From Pycnopodia helianthoides (taxonomy: Eukaryota; Echinodermata; Asteroidea; Forcipulatida; Asteriidae): 64,000 nt of DNA. Below are positions 1 to 9,824 of this stretch, piece by piece; position 1 is the first letter of the stretch, and each line of letters opens with the position of its first letter. The DNA lies in assembly GCA_032158295.1 (NCBI GenBank), contig CM063251.1:11013016-11077015 (forward strand). The letters run 5' to 3'. The position numbers and the translations under genes are program-made. The notes under the pieces were generated by a model. It had not been told where the DNA came from. It did not search any database and saw only the letters and a list, made by a program, of their open reading frames with translations.

Positions 1-3000
1 CGGAATACAGGTACATCTCAGTCCCATCGGTCCGGGAATGGTGCAACAAATCAGAACAGCTTGTGGAGATTGCCAAGGACAAGGAGAGAAGATCAACCCC
101 AAGGATCGCTGTAAACAGTGCCAAGGAAAGAAAATCATCAAAAATAGCAAGATTCTGGAGGTCCATATAGACAAAGGTGAAGAAACCTTTAAAAAACATT
201 AGTTTCTTAATGACAGAGTTTGTCTGAATTTGATATCATTTCATTGGGCTGCTAGCCAACAGTGCTTTGGTAAATTATTTGGTAATTCTATAAGTTGTTG
301 TATTATCACTGCATGTTTTTTTTTTTTAAATCAGTTTGGGAGAAGCTCTTGAAAATAAAGAACTGACTTCCTGCAATAAGTTTTTATCTTTGCATACTCC
401 ATGGGAATTTTGAAAAGATAAATGACATGTCGCCGTTGTATCAAAAATCAGAAAGTCCAGGCTTGGCGGCTCTTTTGTAAACATGTGACGTCACAGTACA
501 GGTCACCTGGTGTATACTGTCTCCCTCTTTGCATGGGAGAAACGAAGTGTAGCACGGCAGGTGCATGGCTGTGCATGCTATACAATGAAATGACCGCAAA
601 AACTGACCGAAGTTGATGGGGGAGTTTATAAATGTCCTCCGTAAGCCAGTATGGAATAGTTTGCCGTGTATAAACGTCATTCGATGTGAAGTGGTTAAAA
701 TTCACACAATCTTGTTGCACTAACAAAGGTATAGAATAGCAAGCTTTGCACTCTCAGGAATGAACTACCAGGTCTAAAGTATTTCTGAAAATGTTTCCTT
801 CACTCTTATAGGGATGAAAGATGGACAGAAAATCACATTCAGAGGCGAAGGTGATCAAGAACCGGGGCTGGAACCAGGTGACATGATCATAGTTCTTGAA
901 GAAAAACCACACAAGGTAAAATAACTGTTGCCCATGTACTCGTCTTAACCTTCCAAACCCTGAGTTTTCAACAAATATTTTCCTATCAAAAGTCAGCCTT
1001 TGTTTTTACTTTTTTCAGTTTGTATTGAGTTCCCAAGAATTATTTGTCTTAATGAATTGAAAGAGGATGGTCTAGAATGGCAAAAGTCGTGGCAAGTAAT
1101 CTGCCTGTGGATTTTTTTCACAGGACTCGGGGGAAAGTACTGAGTATACAGTGTTTTACACGCATCGGTGTATGGGTAAAACCAAATAATATTCTTTACC
1201 CTGATGCAAATTTAGCGTCTATAAGATTTTCCTTGTATCGCATTGCAAAATGCTACACAAAGTGTATCATTTGCTACTCAAAAATTATCATTAAGTGTGC
1301 ACAAAACATGTTCACTCTGACTATTTTGCTATGCATAAAAGTTGTTGGATGAATTTAATTCCCTGCTGTTTTGAAAATGTGTGCATTTGATAGTATGAAA
1401 AACACTGTCCCTAACAGATTGAGGTAGGATGGGTTCCCATCGAATCACAATACTTGAAACGCTTCTAGATCAGAGTAAAATCTGTTCATACAAAAAATGT
1501 TATAATAAACAAAATATATAATAAGTAGACTCCACAAGAAGGAACTAATTTCCCCAAATATTGGAGGAAATTTATATTGAAAAGGAAAGCTATCTACAGC
1601 TGTGCTGTGTTAATGTTAACCCATACAGTCCCAAAGTTCTTCTGTATGATCCAACATGTCCAACTGCCAAAGTGAAGAATTCTCAGGTATAGAATAGGTA
1701 TACATGTACATGTGTAGGCCCAAACAACAAGTGCTTAGCACTGGCTCGGGCATACCAATTGTATCTTAGTCCAAACAATTTAATGTGGAATAGCATAGGA
1801 GTAGAGGTTGATTGGAAGAATTGGGGAACACGCTATCCAAACTGCCTACTCTCTAAGGGTTTAATTTTAATATTAGATAAGCCGTGATATTGTAGAACTT
1901 GATATTTTTTATCTGTTATCGGTGTAGGTGTTCAAGAGAAAAGGACATGACTTGGTTGTTAACAAGAAGATAGAGCTGGTTGAGGCACTGTGCGGCTTCA
2001 AGCATGTCATTAAGACACTAGATGACAGGGAGTTGGTCATTACCTCTCATGCAGGTGAGTTTACTACAGTCCTGACTCCAGGAATACAAAGCAAAAGGAG
2101 AACATTCAGAGCAATTTGTGAAGGGTGATGGCATGTCATAAACAGCTAGAGCTGAACCCTTTGTTCTTTGTTTCAAACTTTTGTTTTACCATGATGACAG
2201 AAAACACAAAGTTTACGGCTTATCTACCATCGTGTTAGCAGTTTTTTTTTCCAACGGTTGTAACTTTTTGGCTAAGTACTCAAAACCACCCAAAAGTGTT
2301 TAACATGTGATTGGTCATGCACGCTTATACTGAAAATAATTTGAGTTGATTAATGTTATTGACTTTTTAGTTACTCTCAAATTTTTATCAAAAAATGGAC
2401 AGAAAAGGCAGGTAATTTTGTTCATCTAATTTTGATGAAAACCAGAGTGTGATTTAAAAAAAAAAAAAAAAAAATCAACAAAATAAACTCAAGTCGTTTC
2501 CAGTATAGACCCATTGCACAACGTGCAGCGCATTCACACGCGCCTATCCTGTCCGCCATTTTGGGTGTGAAAATCGTGCACAAACATGTAAACAAAAGAT
2601 TTGACTCCCAAAATGACGCGCATTGTTTGGAGGTGCGTTCGGCATTGTGATAAGAAATCAATAGACCCCCTTGCATAACGCGAAACGCTACAAGAACAGT
2701 GAGGTCACGCGCATGTTTTTACGCACAAAGAACAGCTATTGTCCCATGATCTGCTTCCTTTTGGCCTCAGGGATGGCGCTTCTTGAGAGTGTGACGTCAT
2801 ATGCAAGGGGTCTATAAGCTTGCATGTCCAATCACATGTTGAAACACTTTTTGGGTGGTTTCAGCGACTTACACAAAAATTACAACCATTGGAAAAGCTG
2901 CTAACATGATGGATGCAAACTGGTACAATTTATTGTTTTTCCTGCCTTATTGTTTTTTCCAATTCTATTGTTTTTCCTGTTACTGAAATCAGAATGCCCA

Positions 3001-5443
3001 GTTGAACATGACAACAGTTTTAAACAACAACAGTTTTAAAATAACAGCTCTTATATAGCGCAATTTCAAAAAATTGATCGTTGCGCTTCACAAACAGACA
3101 GAAAACATCAGCAATGTGAACACACTAAAATAAATGGGTTTTGAGATTGTGCTTGAAAGCATCCACTGTTGACGAGGATCTTATGGTCTGTAGTAACTAT
3201 AATGAATGAGACTTGGTGGCAGCAAATATGCATATCTCTTAGTCTTAACGTGCATGGTGACAAAAATTGACTTTTTTTTAGTAGGAAAAGTTATTACAAA
3301 ATTACAAAATGCTGAACTACCCCAATAAAGGGTCACAAATTGTTATAGAAAGCAAACTGAATAATTATCATGTCAGGAGAATGTCTTACATTTTAACACA
3401 AAATTGTTAAAAAAACAGATATATGAGTAAATTGTACACCGCTAAAACTAACTTTATACCATTGGAATTGTTTATTTAGCCTTGTAAAATAAATGTCATT
3501 GCTGCTGGCTTTCAGTGCATTGAAATCTGAACATTGTGAAGCTGAACATTGGCCTTCTCAGAGGGAGAATTTGTCAGCATTGTAATAACCAGATCCTTTC
3601 AGGAAGCGTGATTCATGTCTTGGTGAGTCACAGTAAGGTGTCTGTATTTATCCTGTTGGGTCGGTTTAAAACTTAAAGGAACATTACAGAATTGGTAAGA
3701 AAAAAACTTGTAAAATATATACTTTTTGACCACAGATTTACATAAAACTTACACGGTCTAATGATGATGATAGTAGAAAACATCCCTTGAAATATTTCTG
3801 TCTGAAATGCAATATTTGATGAGAAACGAATAAACTAATTTTCCGATTGGAGTTTATCGCTCAGTGAGCGTTTTATTCATTTGTTGAATCTATATGATTT
3901 CATGCAAATGTGTAATCGGTTTTTTACTATTTTCTTGTGACCCAGGTTTGTCAGTTTATGTATATGGTGGATTACATAAAGTGCTTACACTGCCAGCAAC
4001 TGTTTTGTTAGCAAAAACGAATTCTGTAATGTTCCTTTAACTCAAGTTGTAAACGGCGGGTGAAATCGTCACCGTTTTCTTGAAGAGCCACATGACAAAT
4101 TATTGATTAATACAGGAAGTGGTGTATATCTCAATAATTGCATTGCGTGTTTTTCACAAAGAGCCACACATCCCCAAAGATGCATGTATTTCCAGGACTG
4201 ATGCTTCACAGAGGCAATTGCCCCATGCCCCCGGTCATTGAAATTTACAATTTCCTCATAGAGGTACCCTTTACAAAGGAGAAGAGCGTAGATGTAGGTC
4301 AAAGTTTCATGAAGAGCCACTTATACGTCTGGGTGCAGGGATACATGACATGTAAAAACACATTATTGAGATGGTGTAGAAGTAGGTCATCTCACTTTTG
4401 AAGTTACTCATTCCAACAGAATTACGCAGACCTAGCAGTTTGCTCTTGATGGGGTTGGTGTTGGCAAGTTACAGTTTAAAACTCGTTTTGTGTTTGTGGA
4501 AGTTGGTTATCATCCAGGGTCCTTCCCAGGATTTTTCAAAACCTGGCGGCAATCTGGACCCAAATTTTTAGAAGTTTGGCCAAAGCACACTGAATTAAAA
4601 ATGAGATCCGTGGAATGTTTTCTACTTGGTGTTTGTATTGGTTTTAAAAACCCTGCTTTGCAATCTGGAGCATTCTAAATGTTTTTTTTTCTTTATCATT
4701 TTTGTGAATTTTATCTGACGTCCAACTTAATAAAAAATTATAAAAACTCAATTTGCTTGTATCAGCTAGATGCATGTATCAGCCTGATGCGCTAGCTTGT
4801 GCATAGGGAGAACCCTCCATCATATGAATGCTTAGCTATCTTGTCTCCTTGCTTCATCTCTGAGGACATTTTGACTTCAATAAAATTGCCTTTGGTTTTT
4901 ACTTGATTTTATTTTATTTTATTACCTTTATTGCACAAACATCAAAATACAACGTAGTGCAAAAGGGAAACCCTTAACAGGCACGTAGGCCCACTAAATG
5001 GGGCCCTTGATCATACAAAGCAAAAACATTAGTAGAAAACATGGAAGTATAACTGTACAGCAAAAAAGGTAGAAAAACACAATAAACTAATAAGCATGTA
5101 TGTAAATTTTTGTGCAGGTGATGTAATTAAACATGATGATGTGAAGGTTGTGCGGAACGAAGGGATGCCCATCTACAGAGCACCCTTCGAGAAGGGACGT
5201 CTCATCATCCACTTCGAAGTTGACTTCCCCGAATCAGGTCAGATCCCTCTGGACTCTTTACCCAATCTTGAAGCCATCCTCCCAGACCGACCTGAATGCA
5301 TCATCGGAGATGACGTGGAAGAGGTTAATCTTATCAACTATGAACCGGCGAAGCAGCGAGGGCGCTATGAAAATGCGTACGAGGAAGACGGTGATGAATT
5401 TCGTGGAAGAGGTGGAGGGGGCGTTCAATGTCAAACCCAGTGA
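1..5443 (+). CDS. DNAJA (DNAJA1-like): DnaJ/Hsp40 type I co-chaperone, DNAJA1/2/4 group (3' part, four coding exons)
   Basis: Coding exons are 1-176 (5' end cut by the window), 812-915, 1928-2054 and 5118-5443, all with GT-AG junctions. Together they give 243 C-terminal residues in one frame, ending at TGA 5441-5443. The first exon carries the last two zinc-finger motifs of type I DnaJ proteins (CGDCQGQG and CKQCQGKK), followed by [18 protein letters not shown]. The next exon has [13 protein letters not shown], then VEALCGF, then NEGMPIYR and EKGRLIIHF: these are the substrate-binding C-terminal domains. The protein ends GVQCQTQ, a CAAX box; family members are farnesylated there and act at the cytosolic or ER face with Hsc70. 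The missing part (J domain, G/F region, first two zinc motifs) should lie upstream. ITSHAG and CQT- resemble DNAJA1 or A4 more than A2, but exact paralogy needs a tree. Confidence 0.96.
177..811 (+). other. DNAJA intron, no recognised element
   Basis: This 635-bp intron lies between coding exons 1-176 and 812-915. It has a short T-run near 307 and a TGACGTCA palindrome at 486-493. I see no repeat family shared with the rest of the window and no coding signal: the small open frames at 422-726 overlap on opposite strands and lack any recognised motif. Confidence 0.6.
916..1927 (+). other. DNAJA intron, no recognised element
   Basis: This 1012-bp intron separates the DNAJA exons ending EEKPHK and starting VFKRKG. 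It is AT-rich sequence in which I find no inverted repeat, SINE head or conserved coding segment. Confidence 0.6.
2225..2913. mobile_element. Inverted-repeat (MITE-like) element with about 95-bp arms in the last DNAJA intron
   Basis: The left arm (about 2225-2320) and right arm (about 2820-2913) are imperfect reverse complements. Both contain the GTTAGCAG...TTCCAA block, the ACCACCCAAAA...GTGTTT block and the ACATGTGATTGG block. The interior holds at least one further element with its own ends (see 2662-2816). A diverged single arm of the same family lies in TIMELESS intron 1 near 10640-10775, where GCTGCTAATGTGATGAATGC matches the arm end. There is no transposase frame. Confidence 0.75.
2662..2816. 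mobile_element. Nested short MITE with TAGACCCC...TTGCAT ends
   Basis: The left end reads TAGACCCCCTTGCATAACG and the right end ATGCAAGGGGTCTATA, giving short inverted termini around a CpG-richer core with GTGACGTCAT near the right end. A second copy of the left end begins near 2503 (TATAGACCCATTGCACAACG). Related sequences occur at about 50620-50820 and 57330-57482. It sits inside the larger inverted-repeat element at 2225-2913, so it is probably the younger insertion. Confidence 0.6.
3035..3180. repeat. SINE-tail-like fragment
   Basis: This contains CTCTTATATAGCGCAATTTC followed by a GCGCTTCACAAACAGACAG block. It resembles the GCGCTATATAA tail region of the tRNA-derived SINEs elsewhere in the window. 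No tRNA-like head is visible, so it is a truncated copy or a related tail. Confidence 0.4.
3673..4040. mobile_element. TTAA-flanked MITE, AGGAACATTACAGAATTGG subfamily (copy 1)
   Basis: The element starts TTAAAGGAACATTACAGAAT and ends with the complement, ATTCTGTAATGTTCCTTTAA. It is 368 bp long with no open frame. A sister copy lies at 42472-42855. This copy lacks an internal stretch present in the sister: the sequence passes directly from GTGACCCAG to GTTTGTCAG near 3940. The TTAA at both ends suits a TTAA target duplication such as piggyBac-type transposases make, but no transposase is present. Confidence 0.85.
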
Positions 5444-6262
5444 TTGGGTGAAAAAAGGACTTCTTTAAAATTCCACATATTATTTAAAAGGATAGGATTA
5501 ATACATTGTATGGCTTGTATGAGCCATGAATACGCAAAGTAAATACCAAAACAAATGCATCACCTTTGTATTAAGGCGCTATATCTGCAGGATTTTTAAC
5601 ATAATATTTGACAAAAGTATTACATGAATCTTTCCACCTTGAGGTATTTAAAGCCAACCAGTGAGGAAAAAATCACTTGGCTGTAATGTGCTCCAAGCTA
5701 TTAATATTTGTTTTTTATAACAAGTACACCACCGGTGCGGGTTTGTGTAGGGGTGGGCGGGGAATGATTGCTCTGAGGGTGGTATAATAAACAATGCCCA
5801 ATATGTGGCAGAGGGTGTCCCCCTCAAATGTTTGTTTGACATAATCACTCTTTTCCTCTGGTACAGGAATCCTCTAAAGAATTCCCTGAGATTCTAAGGA
5901 CACTATGAAGACACGAGGGGTAGGGGGGATACACCATGCCACATATCAAGCACCAAATGTGATATAAACCCATGTATTTGCTGTTTTTTTTATTAGTGTA
6001 CATTTTAGACATGTCTATTTGTTACTACTACTTCATATAATGTAATTTCATGTGTATTTTTCCCACATTATTGTACATTTTTTCTTTAAATCTTTTTAAA
6101 CAGGATTTTTGAGCATTGTTATATTCAATTTAACAGATGTGCTCTCCATTAGTTCAACTTGAAGTATTTTTTTTGTTTAATGTGTCAACATTCTCAATTT
6201 ACAAGAAGTATTTAACTTGTTTCTAATTGTCAGTGCCAGTAATACTTTTTGTCTGCTGTGTT

Positions 6263-6268
6263 AATAAA
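6263..6268 (+). terminator. Candidate DNAJA poly(A) signal (AATAAA)
   Basis: A canonical AATAAA lies 820 nt after the DNAJA stop codon. A second AATAAA at 8844-8849 is followed about 30 nt later by a TG-rich stretch (8879-8892), the classic downstream element, so a longer 3' UTR of about 3.4 kb is equally possible. Transcript data are needed to choose. Confidence 0.4.
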
Positions 6269-6548
6269 ACAAACCCAGACATAAAAAAATAAAACATGAA
6301 CTTTTAAAAAATATTTATATTTGACTGGTATTGAGTATGAACGCACATTGATATTCATTAATTTGAACGTACGTGTAGTGTGTGATTTTTAAAAGTGACG
6401 TGATTTTGATGTCACATGTTCCTTAAACGTGCTATCTTGTCACACTTTCCCCTAGCAATTTTTTCTTTCATCTTTGATCTATTCTACAACTGGCTGCATA
6501 AACAATGAACCTTGATATCGATAAAAAGACAAAATAATGATAATAGTT

Positions 6549-6655
6549 GATGGCCTGATGTTTTGACCCTAGCAGAGTCTTTCTCGATTGGTTGTATTGT
6601 CATGTACATGTAGCATTCAAGAAAGACTCTGCTAGGGTCGAAACGACAGGCCATC
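6549..6655. mobile_element. Short hairpin element (about 38-bp arms)
   Basis: The left arm begins GATGGCCTGATG and contains GACCCTAGCAGAGTCTTTCT. The right arm reads AGAAAGACTCTGCTAGGGTC and ends GGCCATC. The arms are near-perfect reverse complements around a loop of about 30 bp. It lies in the DNAJA 3' flank. Confidence 0.75.
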
Positions 6656-6825
6656 ACCTATTTTTTGCATTTGTACCATAGCTCTTTTTGGCTGGTAAGC
6701 AGTTTGCACCAGCTAATACTATTTTTTCTCGGTAATAATAATAGTCTGATATCCACCACCACTGCCTCAACTACATTGTACCACCGATGCAGGACAGTCA
6801 TGTTGGTCTCTGCCCCTTAGTCATT

Positions 6826-7016
6826 AGGGCCTAGTAGAGTTGCTTAATAAGCAGTTTGCTTAACATTTTCTGCTAAGCAAAAATAAGCGGGGTACCAGTC
6901 ACAGCTGGTACATTTGACATGGTATTTTAGCTGGTAACCTTATTCTGGTAAGCATAACTTGGTGGTGCTTAGCTACTTTTTTTCCCCGAATAAGCAGCTC
7001 TATGTAATTGGGCCCT
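6826..7016. mobile_element. Fold-back MITE, GGGCCCAATT family (copy 1)
   Basis: The ends are GGGCCTAGTAGAGTTGCTTA and TAAGCAGCTCTATGTAATTGG-GCCC. The interior has GGTAACCTTATTCTGGTAAGC and TTAGCTAC blocks. A better-preserved copy of the same element is at 26675-26862. Confidence 0.75.
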
Positions 7017-7114
7017 GACCGATGGCACTGTCTGTCCCAAACAAATGGACAATACAGATCTTCTATTAACAGCATTATGTTTACATTTTGTACTGGGATA
7101 TTAATTATTATTAT

Positions 7115-7430
7115 ATTTCTGGTAATGAAACCAAAGATGCCTCATAAGTGAACTTAATCACTGTAGCTCGCAAGCCTGAGGAAACTTGTAAACAAGGGTG
7201 CTTGCTACGTGTACCAGAAACATCAGGGTTAACCCCTACTCTTCCACGATAAATGGTCTCGGTTCTTCTACGTGCAATGCCAATCCTAGTACACAGGACC
7301 CATCGCTTAATGTCCCATCGGAAGGACAAAGCAATTATGGTAAAGTGTCTTACTCAAGGACACAAGTGCCACGACTGGGACTCGAACCCACTCTCTGCTG
7401 ATCAGAAACACGAGAGCTTGAGTCCATGAG
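7115..7430 (-). mobile_element. tRNA-Leu-derived SINE, minus orientation
   Basis: Read on the minus strand it has a tRNA-like head with a GTTCGAGTCCC B box (complement at about 7376-7389) and GATCAGCAGAG. The body contains AAGACACTTTACCATAATTG and GGACATTAAGCG blocks. It matches the near-complete plus-strand copy at 19568-20000; its outermost A-box side is degraded and the GCGCTATATAA tail is not clear. Confidence 0.75.
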
Positions 7431-7969
7431 GTTGTGATTTGTAAATGCATTAAGGGGTGGGAGCTGAATGGATCGGTCTGTCCGGAAGCATTCAGAGGTT
7501 CAAAGATTAGGTTTTGATATACTAAATTATTTGTTGATGAAAGAAATGTTCAGGGAATTGTGTGACAATATAGCACCTCTGAGGATCAGCAGGTGAACAA
7601 AAACAACTGGAGTTTTCAGCTGAATGTATTTTATTTTAACAACTTAAGGTAATAAACTAGTCGGTATCAAAATGTTCTCCTTTATTAGGGTTTTTCAATC
7701 ATATTACACAAAGATCTAGCTGTCTATGTGTCGTAGATTATTCTTAAAACTCTTGCTGCTTTGAAAATAAACATCCAAGATGATAAACATCTGGGAATGT
7801 TATTCCAGGTATACTTCTATCGAAAGTGGATCAAAATGTTTTTACACCAAAGCTTACTCTATGTAAACTTCATACTTGTATCCGTAGATGCCATTCTGTC
7901 CAAAAATTGTCAATAGAAACAAGTAAAATGTTTTGTGTAATTAAAAGTGCACCCAAACTACAGGAGTGC

Positions 7970-8205
7970 GATTTCTCAGGGTTTCCTCGAGTCTCTCCTT
8001 GAGTCTTTAAACTTTCTTGCAAAAAGTTAAGCAGTCACCAAAGGGAGAAAGAAATAGTCCACATTGTGTCCAAACCTGTAGCTTTGTATTTCTGGTGATG
8101 CACAGAGTTTGTGAAAAACTCCTGAATTATATTAAACCTGGGAGGTTCATGGTCTTGAATAAGGGGGAACCCAGGCCTGCAAGCCCCTTTCAGTAATTTT
8201 CAAAT
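7970..8205 (+). repeat. Interspersed repeat A (AGCAGTCACCAAAGGGAGAA family), copy 1
   Basis: The shared core reads AGCAGTCACCAAAGGGAGAA, then ATAGTCCACATTG, then GGTGATGCACAGAGT, then AATAAGGGGGAA and a C-rich end. Copies occur at 20585-20822 and 31965-32230, and in reverse at 36338-36605. I see no terminal inverted repeats, tRNA head or coding frame, so the class is unknown. Confidence 0.7.
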
Positions 8206-9205
8206 TCGTCAAATGTCATCCCTGCAACTATTGTGTAAAGCTACTTATTTAGTTAATAACGAGAGTATAATTATAATATTCATTGTTGTATTCTATATTT
8301 TTCTGCTTTTGTATAAAAGTAGAAGTGAAAGGTATACAGTTTGTGCAATAACATTAACAATGACGATTGCTATGACACAAAAATACTTATTTCATTGCAC
8401 TTATTGTTGCCTAAATATTTTCCAAAACAATGGCGATATAATGATTCAAATCAGGGTGAAACGACGTCCACTGATGTCAGTCATTGGGACAAAAGAAATA
8501 CAATCAGGGTAGATTTAGGAAACCACCCGGTTCTTAATACAAAAGACAGCAGGACAATTCTTGTGCAATGCTTTTTATTCCTTCTAAATGGTAATTTTTA
8601 ATTGGTTGAAAAAAAGGTCATTAAATGAAACCATCAAATTGAGGACCGAATTAATTTAAAGGTAGTCACAAATAATCTTGAGGCCTGAGGCTGGATGTAC
8701 ACGTCCCTGGGTCCTATCGTTTTTACTATGCACCTGTTGTTTGGATTCATTTTGATTACAATTTTGCACATTTTTATTTTATAAATGCTGTAGCATTCCA
8801 TTAATATTGTGATGGTATTATGATGTAGTTTGGGGAATCTTTCAATAAAAAGGGAAATTAATTTTAAAATTCAATTGTCTTTGTGTGTGTGTTTTTTATT
8901 ATTTTTTTAAATTATTGTTTGTTTCATAATAAACTATACTTAATTAGTTTAAATATTGCATATCACTTTTTATAGGAAATTAACGGTTCTGAAATCTAAA
9001 TATTATAATTCAATAAAATATTACTATTTTCATACTCAACTTATTTGGATGTTATAGCTGATATAAAAAACATTACAATTGCTAGTAATAATTACAACAA
9101 TGAAATAACAGTATCAGTGACTTTATGTTTGGAAAAGCACTGCAATAAAACAATGCACCTAAGTGTTCACGAAAACGGGGTATAAAAAGAAAAAGTGAAT
9201 GTGCC

Positions 9206-9277
9206 AGGCCTGGGAGGGAGTCGAACCCACGATCTTCTGTTTACGAGACAGACGCCTTGCCACTTGGCCACCAAGCC
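9206..9277 (-). tRNA. tRNA-Thr (anticodon CGU)
   Basis: On the minus strand this 72-nt sequence folds as a type I tRNA. The acceptor stem GGCTTGG pairs with CCAGGCC (one G-U) plus discriminator T. The D arm is GCC...GGC. The anticodon arm is TCTGT-CTCGTAA-ACAGA with anticodon CGT (complement at 9243-9245). The T loop is TTCGACT. It has no intron and no encoded CCA. One T-stem pair (GTGGG against CCCTC) is a T-T mismatch, so it could be a slightly weakened gene. It differs from the SINE heads in the window by its short variable loop and full-length pairing. Confidence 0.85.
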
Positions 9278-9515
9278 ATGCATCACCAATCGTGGTATTT
9301 GATAGTATATAAAGATTTGTTAATTGTGTCCTCGATCAAATATATAAAATAGTCAAACTTGTTCATAATATTATATTGAAAATTGACTACACATAACAAA
9401 GATACATATATAATTCACATTAATTTTGTTTAAATAAATTCAATTTGGTCACTAGTTAGCCAAACAATGTATAGTTAATGACTGTAATTGACAAACATCA
9501 TTTTGACGCCGAGTT

Positions 9516-9523
9516 TGACGTAA
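9516..9523 (+). promoter_or_regulatory. CRE/bZIP-like site (TGACGTAA) upstream of TIMELESS
   Basis: TGACGTAA lies about 300 bp before the TIMELESS start codon, in the same presumed promoter as the E2F-type site at 9603-9614. Single 8-bp matches are common by chance, so this is a weak call. Confidence 0.3.
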
Positions 9524-9602
9524 GTCTTATTCCTTGTGTTCGCAGTCACTAGATCAGTTGTAAAGCTTTCTAAGGCAACAGACTATTGTCATCAAACTCC
9601 CC

Positions 9603-9614
9603 TTTCGCGGGAAA
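9603..9614 (+). promoter_or_regulatory. Consensus E2F-type site in the TIMELESS promoter
   Basis: The sequence TTTCGCGGGAAA lies 211 bp before the TIMELESS start codon. Its complement starts TTTCCCGC, the E2F consensus TTTSSCGC. TIMELESS is a replication-fork gene expressed in S phase in other animals, so an E2F/DP site fits. The local sequence (CCCCTTTCGCGGG, then GGCGCGCC at 9625-9632) is CpG-rich against an AT-rich background, as expected of a core promoter. Confidence 0.55.
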
Positions 9615-9824
9615 TTTATACAGTGGCGCGCCACACAAAATACAGGCAGACTAGACACCGGAATTGAATGTGATGGAATTTTCGTTCTGAATGGATTTCA
9701 TGATCAAACCTCAAACAGTAGCGTAACGGAATGTGAAGTGAAATTGACACTGACGACAGTAAACTTAACTGATGCCCTGTGATTACAACAGTCATCTCCA
9801 GTGAAAGACAAGCAAAATCTGAAG

